Source of the DNA: Lates calcarifer
Taxonomy: Eukaryota > Chordata > Actinopteri > Centropomidae
Assembly (NCBI RefSeq): GCF_001640805.2
Contig: NC_066833.1
Location: forward strand, 1,638,222 to 1,702,221
DNA: 64,000 nucleotides
Direction of reading: 5' to 3'
Shown here in pieces: positions 36,020-48,851 of the stretch. The position numbers and the translations under genes are program-made. The stretch's first letter is position 1, and every line of letters starts with the position of its first letter. The notes below the pieces were generated by a model. It did no database searches, was not told the DNA's origin, and worked only from the letters and a program-made list of their open reading frames with translations.

Positions 36020-36424
36020 GTCACACTTGTGACTTTACTCATTTACAAAACAAAGACTTCCTATCCTTGAATTCATCTATGTTGTCCTTCATCTTGTTAC
36101 TAAGTGCTTTAATGCAAAACAAATGAATGCACTTCTATGAAACTGTGCAGCACAATCAAGAAAATAAGGACAATACTAGAAAGGACAGAGATGTCCAAAG
36201 GAAATAGGATCAGACAGGTTCATTATGTTCTGATTAATATGTTTACGTATCTAATAATCAGATATATTTCTAGAATCCACCCACCTTCACCTGAGTTGAT
36301 GTTGAAGATGTTTAAGGAAAGTCACTTCATTCTATTGCTCCATAAGCCAGAGAAATGGAACTCACAATAAATAATGTAAAACTCCATCAAAAATTATGTT
36401 TAACATTTGCATATTCACCAGCAG

Positions 36425-36985
36425 ACACACACCGATCAGCCACAACATTAAACCACTGACAGGGGAAATGAACTACACTGATTATTTTGTCAAAATTAAA
36501 TGTTCTCCTGAGAAACCTTGGGTTCTGGAATTCATATAGATGGTAATTTGACATAAACCAGCGACTAAATATTGTTACAGACCAAGCACACACCCCCTCA
36601 TGGCAAGTCACTCCCCAATGGGAGGGGCCTCACACAACAGGATAATGCTCCAACCACACTGCAAACACTGCTCACAAATGGCCCTAGGAACAGGACAAAG
36701 AGCCCAGGGTGTTGACCTGGCCCACAAACTCCCCAGATCCCAATCTGATCCAACATCTGTGGGACCTGCCTAATATTGTGTAGTTGCCCCTTATGTTGCC
36801 AAAACAATTCTGCGCCAGACAGGGCATGGACACAGGACCTGTGGGTGTCCTGTGGTGTCTAGCACTGAGACATTGGTGGCAGATCCTCCTGGGTCCTATG
36901 GGCTGCGGGGTGGGGCCTCCATGGATCTGGCTTGTTCCAGTACATCCCACAGATGCTGGATCAGAGTGAGATCTGGGGAGTTTAG
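36425..36985. mobile_element. Interspersed fish repeat, fullest copy in the window
   Basis: Runs from ACCGATCAGCCACAACATTAAA through CTGCCTAATATTGTGTAG, GGCATGGACACAGGACCTG, GGGTGGGGCCTCCATGG and CACAGATGCTGGATCAGAGTG. Such sequences are scattered widely in teleost genomes and are probably non-autonomous. Fragments of the same family sit at 11936-12120. The Repbase name is not known to me. Confidence 0.6.
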
Positions 36986-36989
36986 ATGC

Positions 36990-38842
36990 CATCAAAAATG
37001 ATGTAGTGTAACATTTGCATATTCACCAGCAGACATATGTTTCTATAAACATGTTTCAAAGTTATCTGTAAATCAGTAGTAATTTGTATTCATTGTAATT
37101 CTTTATTACTGTGAACTTTGAAGTGAGTGTTGTGTTCAGATTGCTGCTTTCACACTGTTAGGAAAGGCTCTCAACAACAGAGGTCCAACATAACCCACAG
37201 AGTCAAGCAGCTGCAGCAAGAACACTGAAGTTGTTCCCCAGCCCAAAAGGAAACTAACCATATCTACAACAAACAAACAAAAGACTGATGTGGCCTGATC
37301 AAAATGAACAGAGTGAAGGGAAGCCACTCAGACCAACCCACAAAGGGTCGTAGGATCTGGTTTCATCCCTCTAACCCTAAACCAACATGAAAACTAACCT
37401 AACAGAAATCAAGCCGCGAAAAGAGGACGACCGGACACATCAGAAAATCAAAAGAAACGACAAAAGAGAAGTCTGACACAAACTGCTGCTGCAGAGGCCC
37501 ACAGGGGAAAGGTAAGGAGAGCCAGAGTCCTGTCCCTTCTTTATAGACTCCCTCTCAATCAGACCAGACCAGATACACCTGAGACAACATGAGTCCAGAT
37601 CATTTACACATCATAACCAGCAGGGGGCGAAGAATGTTGGCAGACTGGGAAGAAGAGGAAAACACCTCTTCTCAATGATGCCAGAGAGTAAACACTGTGG
37701 GCCACATCTTTACTGATTCTGTCCACACTCATTGGTCATCAACATGTGTCAGAGATCAGTTACAGGAGACAGTTACTGCACAGTGAAGTACTTTTACCAC
37801 GACTCATGAAGCTGAGAAAACCTATGTACTTCTACTTACTGTGAATACAATTTTCAAGAGCAAATACTGGAATTTGAACCAAAATGAACTTGGATCTGAA
37901 CTTGAAGGGTTGGTTGCGTCCTTGATTACAGTGGTTCTGCTTTAAACTGGTGGAAATGTGAGCTGGTTCACTGGATCAGTCCTGACAATGCTGAGTGGAA
38001 CTGGTTCAAGAACCAGAGACAATCTGGTGGTATTAAAGTCAGTAGCCAGGAAGGACCAGGAAGTACCTCCTTTCCTTTTCTTCTTGCTCCCTTCCTTACT
38101 TCGTTACACCCCTCCATCCGTATGTTCTTCTCTACAAAGGACAACTGCTTGTTGAATTATCATTTATTTGTTCATTTCCCACAATAGCATACATTTATTC
38201 CATGAGCCTTAAGTGCTCCATTATACAGCATAAAGTGAATCTTGGGAAACAGCATGTATTTTTCTCTGTAGGCTTAAAAGGAGAAAATGTTGCCATCTGG
38301 TGGCAAAAAGTAAAAACTCCAGAGTGAGTCTAATAAAGGAGAATGCATAATTTTATGCTGTGATCAAAAACTTCCATTTTCATGGATTTAAATGGTGACA
38401 ATTTAGTCTTTAAATGTAACTAATTAGTTTTCACAGTGTATTGTGGACATATTATAGAAGCTGAGGTTTGAATTGTAAAATAAAAATAATAACAATTAAA
38501 ACGTCAGTCAAAATGATCAAAGAATTATAAATTAAAAAGATGTAAAGGACACACAAAGGTTAAGAAATGTCCAGAATCAGTTCAGCTGGTTTCAGCTTCA
38601 TCTTGTCATTAATATACAATTGTAAATCCCATGTCTCACAGAAAAACATAATCTTCATAATCAGTCCCACACATTTCCTTTGGTTAAATGAATCCTAGTT
38701 AAACAGTGGAAAGTAGTGATATATGTTTTCTATATGTTGTTACAGCCTAAAGTTGCCAATAATTCCACAGCAAATGATCTAAGATCAGACACACACATTG
38801 GCTGCTGAAGCTAAATAAACTCTGGGAGACTTTAGCTCGTCT
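36990..38842. other. Intergenic between copies A and B
   Basis: No gene seen in 36990-38150. From about 38160 the sequence matches the 3' flanks of copies A and C (GTTGCCATCTGGTGGCAAAAAG), so the copy B unit begins here. Confidence 0.45.
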
Positions 38843-41800
38843 TCACGGAACCTTTCTGGTACTGGAGAAGTACACTCTGTTCACATCTGTCTGAGGATCT
38901 GAAAGGAGAGAGGATGCAATAATAATAATGTCAAATAATGCAATGCTCCATCTGGAAAAAGAGAGAACATGACTTTCAGTTGAGCATCACATTTCATGGT
39001 CTTTGGCATTGAGGGTAAAATGACACATGAAGAAGACTGAACCCTCACCTGTCAAACAGATGAAGTACAGGTGCTCGTCACATGGAAGATCTGTCCACAG
39101 GGAGGGACTGCTGCTGTCCACTCCACCACAGGGACTGGTGTTCTGCCAGACGGATGATGTGTCCAGTCGGTTGTAGTTCATGGAATCACCAGACATCCAG
39201 AACCACTCCTCACCCATCAGCGACCTAACCAAGGGGAGGCCCTGAACTATTAGTGTCCATGTTCTGTGCACTCATCAGCCCAGTTAATATAAAGTGTAGA
39301 GTATCAGCAGCTGTCTGTACTTCACTTGGGCTAATGAAACATCATCAGTCACAGCCCAGGTGCTGTTCAAATTCAAAGTCAGTCCAAATGACCCTAAAAG
39401 CTCTTGCTCCAACCATTTTATCAAACATACACTGAGAACTGACTGTTTTTTTATATATTTGCAGGTAAAAAATTTAATTTTGAACATGTAGTTGGTTTAT
39501 CAAAATGTCCTTAACTTTTGTAACATGACTCACTGGAGAAACTCTATATCCCCCAGGAGGAGTTGGTCAACATTGGTTAGAGGGAGGTCTGTACTACCTT
39601 GCCTAACCTGCTGTCGCTACAAGCGACTACAATAGATGAATGAATCATGACCTTCATGGAAACAGGATTTGTTTCAGGTCTCCTTCACTAGACTGAATTA
39701 GTTTTGGCCAAGTGTACCTAATAAACTGCCAGCGTACTGCCAGTGTACAAATACATGGTTTTAAGACATATTAAGTTAATTATTCATCTCAGGAAACCTC
39801 CAGCTTTATTAAAACGGACCTTGTTCTCTGACAGTACCTGCGCAGTCCCAGCCACAGGTGTTTGGTGAGGGGGAAGGAGACGTTACTCAGCACCTGCTCC
39901 AGCTTCATCTGCTCCTCCTGACTGCGGAAGGCTCAGCAGGTCCCAGAAGAAGTCTCTGCAGAAGAACAGTGCATCCGACCAGCACAGCCTCTTCCCCACC
40001 ACCATGATGTTCCTACCCAGCACCACCCCACTGAGTAAGGGTGAGACCAGCTCTGGAAAATGTCAGAGAGAGGAAAGTTGGTTAGGACGTGATGCCACAG
40101 TAAAGACAGACAAACCTAACAACAGACATTTTTCTGTGACTTCTCTTTGCAAAGCTCTTCTATTTATGATTTCTGCTTCTGAAGTTAGCTCCACTATCTT
40201 CAGATTTACTACTAGTATCTAAAGTCATACACATTGTCATTCACTGGAAAATATCTCATAGGAAAAATGGCTGAATGTTGAATTTGGACAGCTGCATATC
40301 ACAACTGTCTTACTGTACCTCCATATACTTCCACCTCACACAGAGTCAGAACTTTAGCTGCACCAGGGAGGTACACGTTAACAAACCGACCCTCCATCCC
40401 TCCACACTGGAAGGTGGCGGTCTGAGCAGCAGGTATGGAGGGAATAACAGCACACCTGAGAGAAAGACAGAGTCAGATGTTAAAGAAGACTATGACTCAT
40501 CACAAGTTAGGTTTTAATTTTGTTCCTCTGGACATCAGAAGAACAGTGGCAGTCAGACCTTGATTAGTGTCTACTGTATTGTCATTCTCTGCCATTATGT
40601 CAACAATTACCCCAGTTCCGCCTGGTTAAACTTGAGCCGCAATTTGCCACATGTTTTCCCTATAGATTCAGTGAAGTGTTATTTAGATTTTCTGCTCAGC
40701 CTACAAAGCACCCGACCCTAGAATGTACCCCTGCTGGTACGTGGTTCACAGGTCTCCATGTCACTCTTTATGCTGAGCCCAGTCTGGTGCCATGGTTGAA
40801 AGCCCAGCCACTACACATTCTCTGGAAATATCCCCTCCCAGAAGAGGGCCCTTGTTTCCTTGATCCAAGCAAGGTAAGACAGCTACGACTGTGCCAATGG
40901 AGCGAGAGTGATAGGTGCGTTGGTGCAGTGTTAGCAAGTGATGTGGACGTTGCACCAGATGCCGTACCAGAAGATGAAGCTCAGCCAGAAGATTTTAATT
41001 TAGTATTTCAGTCGAAGTACATTCCAACCCTCAGCTCTGGTCATTAGCCAGGTCAAGATCATCTTGAGCGCCATCCTTTGGAAGTTTTCTGAAGATCCAC
41101 CATTCACCTGGAAGGAGACCCGTGGTAGACTAATAACTCAGTGGAGGGATTATATAACTCACAATCCCCAGGAAGGAGCTGGAAAACGTTTCTGGGGAAA
41201 GGGACATCTAGAATACCCTGCTTAGTCTGCTGCCACCAAGCCTCTACTCTGGATAAGTGGATGGATGGATGGATCTTAGTGGTGACAGGTGTGTGTTTGA
41301 GTCAGTATGTATTCTTTTTTCCTTGCTAGTTAGCATTGTTACCATTGTTTTGTTTGTCACGTTGGCTTGGCCCACCCTGACGTTATTTCAAGATGCTGAT
41401 TGAGCTCTGTGACTACCTCCATTGCTGACTTAAGGTGGGGCCCTTCCCATTCCACCTTCGTACCCTCTCTACAGAATGGCAAGGCCTGCCTTGACCTGGC
41501 TGTATGAATAAGGCTTGTGATTACACGGGGGATGGTTTGTTTTGTATTGGGTTATAAAACAATTTCTTAGAATAAAACTTTCTTTATTCACATCAGACTG
41601 ATTAGTCAATATTTTATGTTTCATATAGTAAGAGTTGGAAAACACTGGATGGTTCTCTGGTGAAATCGAACCACAGACAAATATCTGAAGTGGAATTGTC
41701 CTGTATGTAAAGCGGAATTCTAATTAGAATCGTCAGGATCACCCTTCAACATCACCTTGGGTTGTTGTTGCCGTTGTTCTCTGCTGAGTTCCCGATGCGG

Positions 41801-42739
41801 ATCTCAGCATTATTGATTCTCTCAGCTAACTCGTCTCTGTTGGTGACACTGACAGCTGTGATCCTGTATATGCCCGGCAGCAGCAATCTCCACCATGGGT
41901 CACTTTGGTCATGTGCTGTATGGGTACAGGATCCGTGGTAATAGACTGGGTCGCTTTTTCCATCAATTGCGTTCCAAGCCCTGGCACTGTCACTTAAAGT
42001 GGTTGACTGAGATGCTGTTCCACTTGGTGCCACATTTGGCAGAGAGGCAGCTTCATGGTGACAAAAATGAATAAATAAAGTTGTTTAATAGTTGTTGCCA
42101 TGCAGAAACCTTTCATACACAGAGTATACAGTATATGATTCTACCAGACAATGTGGAATAAAGTGATTCTAAGAAAATTAAAGGCACTGATTGAAACCTT
42201 ATTGATATTAGGGAAACTATGACTAAAGAGTGTCCTGTTTTTACAGGGAAATACAGATAAAGAGTAAGACCTGTAGCAGATAGTATTTACATGTAGATAC
42301 ATGGTTAAACAGGAATTAGATCCAAAACATTACAAATAAATGATAATAAGGCTGTGGCTAACAAGTATTTTCATTATCAGTTAATCTGAAAATAATGTTC
42401 TTGATTAATCACTTTGTCTATAAAACATCATAAAATACTGATAATGTCCATCACAGTTTCCCAATGTAATGTCTGCAAGTGTAATTACAGAATTCAAACT
42501 GGACATTACAACACATTCATAATAAATAAATATATATACGAATACAGATGCTTTCCCACAGGTGGGTCCAATTATCTACTTAACATCCAGTCGTGTTCTG
42601 CTCTCAACTTTTTTGAGATAAAAATGCTGAGCAGGCCCAGCTGATTTTGATTTTATACCAAGGTGGTAAGAGGAAAAGATTTAAGAAACTTTCAAAGAGG
42701 ATTCAGTGTTAATACACAAATGGCAGGAGCTTGCCTGTT

Positions 42740-43020
42740 GTGTGACATCTGCATTTAGATCTATGGAAGAGACATCAGCAAATAGGGTTGCAAATCTTGG
42801 TCATGACCAGACTGTGTCAACAACAACAGTCCATCAACAGTTACATACAGAGGGATGCTATAGTGGGGCTGCAGTGCATAAACCCCTCATTACAGAGATA
42901 AATGCACATTTGAGAGAAAACCATACGCTGTGGTCTACAGAGAGGTGGAAACAGCGACAGAATCAGATGAGTTATCCCTCACCATATTCTCAACAAGTGG
43001 GTGAGTGAATGTGTGGCGTA
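42740..43020 (+). mobile_element. Tc1-like transposase relic in intron 2 of copy B
   Basis: An open stretch contains TVHQQLHTEGCYSGAAVHKP, then NHTLWSTERWKQ. It resembles the Tc1/mariner segment between the DNA-binding region and the first catalytic aspartate. The catalytic core and inverted ends are absent. An almost identical copy sits at 53015-53290 in copy C, so it was duplicated with the gene. Confidence 0.65.
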
Positions 43021-43855
43021 CACCAAGAGGACGGTGCAGTCCTGTGAGCTTGGACACCCACAGTGAGAGAGCTGGTATTATTGTTTCATGTATTAGTTTG
43101 AAGGAAGACAGCAGTCAGTCAATCAGTTGGATCTTACCTGAAAAGACTGAATGAAGCCATAACTGGAGTAGAATCCCTTTAATATAAAAAAGAAAGAAAT
43201 GTCAGAAGCTTTTTATGGCACAAGTCCTACTTCCTGTTTCATGAATCCTGCTTTAATACAACTCAAAGGTACAGGGAAGGTTACAGTCACATTGTTTCCA
43301 TGACTGTATGTAGGTGTGAAAGCAAAGTAAAGAGAGGTGACAGGGAGATAGAGGAGAGTCTAAGGACCTCTGGTGGACAGATGGAGAATGGCAGGAGACA
43401 GAGGTCAAAACAAACAGGCCAGAGATGAATCATCACAGTTGTGTTCATACAGAACTATTATAAAAACCAAATGAACAAATCTAGATTTTTTTTTTGTAAA
43501 AAAAAAGCAGCAGAAAAAAACTACCCTTCTCTACATGTCACCTGTATTTGAATAAAATATGTACTCATTCAAATAAGAGTTCATTGAATTGTCAGTAGGA
43601 GGCCATTTTACAGTTTATTCTAAATTGTAAATGCAAATATGTGTCATGTCATGTAAATCAAAATACCATTAAAAATACCATTAGTTGTTCTCATGAAGTT
43701 CTAGAACATTCTTTGTTATTTACTAGATGCAAATAGACAAATAGAAATATCTGTGGGAGGCAACAGTCTTTTTTTGGCCCTAATGCTGCTGCTGATGCAG
43801 CCCACTCCTGTTTGCAAAATCTTACAGGGAAGGTTAAATTCACCTTTCCTCCTAA

Positions 43856-43910
<55 letters not shown>

Positions 43911-43929
43911 ATTATATATATATATATAC
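43856..43929. repeat. (CA)n-(TA)n compound microsatellite
   Basis: A CA tract runs into TA repeats in intron 1 of copy B. The Ile-Tyr and Thr-His frames across it are artefacts. Confidence 0.85.
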
Positions 43930-44389
43930 ATGTACAGCAGTCAAGTAAAGTAAAGAGAAGTGACAGGGAGGTCTTTCCATTAGAAATCAAGATATCAACA
44001 GAAAGTGGTGAATTGGATAGAGCTGCAGGCTCCTGTTCATTTTCAATGTCTCTTGTGCTTTGTGGAAAGTACCTTGAGAGCAGCATAACGTAGAGTTCCT
44101 CATGGGCGTAAGACCCATTCCATACCCATGCCTTTCAGACCTGACCCGCCTGAACGAGTTGAAACCTCAACCTGACCAGAGACCAGAACTTTGTACAGCC
44201 ACAACTGTGATGTTCTTCAAGAGTGAGAGAAAGCACAGTGTATTCACTGTAGATGGTACTGCTAAGTCTCTCTTCCCACTTCCCACTGGACATTTTGAGT
44301 CTGCTTTGAACACATGACAGCGTCAGAGAGCAAAACACACAGAGAGGATTTTCTTATTTAATTACATTTGTAAATAAACTTGTCAGTAA

Positions 44390-44735
44390 ACTTCTGCTCC
44401 CTCAGAACCACTGTGTTGGTCCAGGGATCGTCGCCTGGCATCACCATCCCTGCACACAAGGTGCTCTCAGTCCAGACTGTTCTGGTTTGTGGTCCCCCAA
44501 TGGTGGAACCAGCTCTGGGAGCATCCCTCTCTATCTTTAATGATCTCTTGAAGACTCAGCTTTTCATGCCATATTAGCTCTTATTGTGCACTTCCAGTGT
44601 TTGTCTTGAATTCATCTCTTTGCACTTTTCCTCATTTGATAGATTTAGTACTTCAAGGCTTTCATAGTGTCCTTCACGTGTAAGTCGCTTTGGGTAAAGC
44701 ATCTGCCAAATCACTAAATGTAAATGTAAATGCAA
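44390..44735 (+). mobile_element. L2-type LINE 3' fragment
   Basis: The plus-strand segment includes TGGTCCCCCAATGGTGGAACC and the end of a reverse-transcriptase-type ORF. It closes with AAGTCGCTTTGGGTAAAGC and ATGTAAATGTAAATG repeats, the usual L2 3' end. It lies in intron 1 of copy B. Confidence 0.65.
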
Positions 44736-46079
44736 AACATCTGTATCATCTGACATCACTGAGCCTAAGAATGCAATTTAGCCCTTATTATCCTCATTTA
44801 CAACCCAGATGTCTCTGTACTTGACCTCTTACACACTCTTGCATAACTTCCTGTCTTCCTGTGCTGAGTTCAGTATTTGGAAAACATGTTTAAATTATTC
44901 TTGAGTTAGCCCTGCTGCTTTTTCACATGCTCACTTTGCTGAATCCTGGTCACGGCTTTTTCCAAAATCAGCTTTGTGTCCATTTGCAATCATTCCAAGT
45001 CTCTTGTCACTTAAGCTGATGATGCTTCCTGTTTATGTTTCCAAGTGTTGGACTCACTCGCCTCCTGATCTGACAAACTCAGTGAAGTAATCACATCCTC
45101 TGCTTTGTCTCCTATGTGTGAATCAGTGTGTTAACTTGATTTTCATAAGGCAGTAGTTCTAGCCCTGGCCCTCATTCTTCTGGCTTTTGTGCTTTTTGTG
45201 GAAAATAAAATGAATGGAGTTTGTGGTTTTCTTTTCATGGATGATTCCCTTTATCCCTCCCAGTTTCCTGCCACAGCAGCAGTGACCACTGTATAGTATT
45301 AGTAGTAGTAGTTTTCTTTTGGTATATGAGCTGTATGCAGCTACACAGAGCAATGGCCTGCAGGTAGCATGTAGTGGATCCTCAGTTTATCCTCATGCAT
45401 CAAAGTGCATTAGTCGTACAATACCAGCATTTTTTTATTGCCCATTCTTACTGAAGCAGTTCTGCCTCTATGGAGAGGTGGTAGGAGGCAAATATGGAGG
45501 TTAGAGAGGCAGTCATGCAGCCAGAGCAAGTGTTGCTTTGTCAGTGGTATTAAAATGAGCTGCTGCCAGTGAGGAGGTCATTTAGAGGGCTGGGTAAGAA
45601 TCAGGCTGCTTAACATGTGTTACTCAAATACACCTCATTGCTTTGCATGTATCATTAAGCTGTCATGCAGCAGTGTCTGAACTGGCCTCAGTCATGGGTT
45701 TAACAGTGTCAATACTAGTTACTACACATCATAGTTTTGGCAATAAAGCATCAGGATAACGATCAGTACACTGGCAAAGACTGAAGAAGAGGACTGCTAG
45801 CTAATAAACATGAATTGAAACAATGCAGCTCTGCAAGTGTTTTATGAGGAAACAAACACAGTCATCATATTTGTTAGTCCTCAAGGATACAAGGGATTTT
45901 GATAAGTGACACTGAAGAAAACTGCACAGGGAAAGTTAATCTATGGTAATTTCAAGTATTTCTTGTTTTAATCACAAAGGCCACAAGTGAAAATGAATTC
46001 AGCATTCTCTGACTTAAAAAGCAAGACTGGGTCTCCCCACAGACATGTCACTTCACTGTTTGTCTGTATATAGCTGACT

Positions 46080-46400
46080 GTGTCAGGACCCAGTCTGATC
46101 GGTTTACAGGGAAATTCTCAGATGATACTGTTATTCTCATTAAATGGTGCTAGATCCCATATATCATTATTCATATTATCCATATTATTATATTATAATT
46201 TTAAAATTATTTTTCTCCACCTCAACACTCTCACTACCCTTTGCCACATGTATCAGTGTTGGTTTGATAGGACCAGTGTACCCTCTGCAGACAAACAAGT
46301 CATCCCTCACAACAGAGTTTATAATATCAGAATCTGTCCAAGCTTGATAATATCTAATACATTTAAAGGACAGATTCACAAACCAGGAAAATATCAGAGA
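46080..46400 (+). mobile_element. Degraded element fragment shared by copies B and C
   Basis: Shares GTCAGGACCCAGTCTGATC, CAACACTCTCACTACCCTTTG and TTTGATAGGACCAGTGTA with 54555-55130. The second copy also has a reading YLGVLIDI, as at the end of LINE reverse transcriptases. Frames are broken. A Tx1/L1-type origin is a guess. Confidence 0.35.
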
Positions 46401-46913
46401 ACACTTGTAATGATCATTTCTGCAGTGTGAGCACCTCTTTATCTGATTCACTCAGCTAATGTGTATTTCTATGCACATTTGTAATCAGCAGCACAGGCGC
46501 ACCACTCTGTCTAGTCTGTTTATATAATATTATATTAACATAGATGCACCTGTCTGTACCTGCAATTGTAAACATGCTAAACAACACTTTACAACACTAA
46601 TGTGTTCTGCACCTCCTCTTAATTTGATTCTATTTAATTCTATTTTTATAGTTTTAGTTATTTCATTCTATTCCATTTTCTATATTTGTATATTTCACTT
46701 GACTTTGAAATCTCTGGTAACCACAGTTAACCACAGTTCTTAATAAAGATAATAAAATAAGTAAATGAAATCTTTATCAGCACTGTGGCCAAAGCCTGTT
46801 TTCATCACAGCAGTACAAATGGATCTTTCTTTAGTTGATCAGAACTTCAGTTACAAACAGGTTTGTAGATCGTACTCACAGTAAATGTCTCTGCAGATCT
46901 TGGTCCTCATCAT

Positions 46914-48851
46914 TCTCTCGACATCAGAAACCAAGATGATGGACTGAATCCCATCTTTTAACAACATGCAAACTGTGTGATTATTTGCATGTCATGGATC
47001 ACACCTGTGACTTCATTCATTTACAAAACAAAGGCTGGCTAACCTTGAATTCATCGATCTTATCCATTATCTCCAGTTTGTTAAATCAACCCTAAACCTA
47101 AACTCAACTACAGCTTGTTATTACTCAGCTGTCTGTGTGATTTGGGACTTCACCCATTTATAAAACAAAGGTTCCTTAACCCTGAATTCATCTCTCTTGT
47201 GCTTTGTCTCAATATTATGTTCTTACAGACTCTTTTAGCCCCAACGTCATGATTACATCACAATCTTAGCTGGAGGCAAAACAGAGGAGACAATAGAGGC
47301 AAACACCAATCACCTCAGAGTTGCAAGTCACATGACCAACCAAAAATGTCATCTTGCTGTGTTGTCAGGCACCAGAATCATCAGACCAAGCCACAAAAGG
47401 TCAGAGGATCTGGTTTCTTCTCTCTGACCCTAAACCAACATCAAAACTAACAGAAACAAAGGCACGAAAACAGGACGAGCAGACCCATCCAAAACCAAAA
47501 GAACAACACAAGAGAAGTCAGACACAATCTGCTGCTGCAGTGATCGGCAGATAAAGGACAGGGGAGAGCCAGAGTCCCTGCCCACTGCTTATAGACTCCT
47601 CAATCAGATCAGACCAGATACACCTGAGGGAGGAAGACAGGTGATCACATCATGACAGAACAGGAAACACTCTCTGAATGATGCTCACTATACGTATATA
47701 TAGAAAAACATATATTGAGTTTGAAGGTCTGTGTGTGCATGTGTGTGGGTGAGTGAAATAGGATAGTACTTTATTGATCCTTGACAGGAAATTGTTTTGT
47801 TTCAGCAGCAGCACACCAACCAACACCAAATATAAATTAGAATAAAATTAAAAGGGACAAGTGAAGAAAGAAAAGCAGCCATATAGAATATACAGAACAT
47901 GGCTCTTGTTTTTCTTGTGATCTGCAGTACTATATAAATTCTGTCTCTCTAACTGTACACGTAAATGTACAACCATACTAACAGAGACACAACATTTTAG
48001 CAGCATACATTTATTCCATTGTCCTACAGTGCTCTATTATACAACAGAAAGAGAAATCCAGAAAACAGCATGTATTTGCTCCATAGACTAAACATCATAA
48101 AATGGCGCCATCTGGTGACAAATCGTAAAAACTACAATTTTTGAGGCCAGGTCCCAAGAGAGAGTCTAGTAGAATGAATGATTTTCAGTTGGATTGGCAG
48201 TGGGGAAAATGCAGTTTTAATGGATTTCAGTGGGGGAATTTTTGTCCTTAAGTGTAACTATTTAGTGTACACAGACATAGACATATTATAGACATATTAT
48301 AGGACATGAGGTTTGAATTCTAAAAAAAGAAAAACTGCCAAATGAATTAACATAGTCAAAATGATTGAAAAAATCCAAAATGAAACAAACACAAATGTCA
48401 CCAAGGGTTAAGAAAAGTCCAAATTCAGAACCACCATCACAATTGGTTTCAACTTCATTTGATCATTAATAAATGATTTTATATTGTTTAATTTTTTAAG
48501 TTTCTCTCTTCAACTAAATGAATGTTTCCACTTTAGAGGAAATAAGATACGGGACACATTAAAAAGACCAATCAGCTGTAAATAACCAATTAGTTATTTA
48601 CATCTGAATAAAGAAATCCCTCTTAACATTGTTATATCTGACACTACGTCTCACAGAAAAACATAATCTTCAGTCCCACACATTTCCTTTGGTTAAATGA
48701 ATCCTAGTTAACTAGTGGAAAGTGGTGATATATGTTTTATATATGTTGTTACAGCCTAAAGTTGCCAATAATTCCACAGCAAATGATCTAAGATCAGACA
48801 CACACATTGGCTGCTGAAGCTAAATAAACTCTGGGAGACTTTAGCTCGTCT
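46914..48851. other. Intergenic between copies B and C
   Basis: Holds the copy B octamer (46983-46990), upstream blocks repeated around 47050-47210, and a LINE-tail-like piece at about 47755-47810 (TAGTACTTTATTGATCCTTGACAGG). From about 47920 it contains the 3' flank of the copy C unit. No separate gene seen. Confidence 0.45.
46983..46990 (-). promoter_or_regulatory. Octamer ATGCAAAT upstream of lectin copy B
   Basis: Lies 70 bp upstream of the copy B start codon, at the matching place to copy A. Confidence 0.45.

Larger units (their letters stand above)
38843..46913 (-). pseudogene. Lectin copy B: F-type domain intact, C-type domain frameshifted
   Basis: Exons matching copy A: 46880-46913, 43138-43176, 41756-42050, 40319-40455, 39838-40052, 39049-39224, 38843-38898. 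Lengths equal copy A except exon 5, which is 215 nt instead of 214. The extra base lies near 39926-39928 (CTGCGGAAGG versus CTGCGAAGG). It shifts the frame and gives a stop about 18 codons later, early in the C-type domain. Exons 1-4 are open (signal peptide [18 protein letters not shown]..., F-type domain through CEVEVYG). The gene may therefore make an F-type lectin of about 220 residues, or the extra base is a sequence error and the full fusion is made. Introns 1 and 3 hold insertions not shared with copy A. Confidence 0.8.

Noticed and set aside
40676..41047. 123-codon open frame in intron 3 of lectin copy B
   Set aside because: No recognised motif, absent from copies A and C, and no splice context that joins it to the lectin gene. 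It is probably part of an inserted element.
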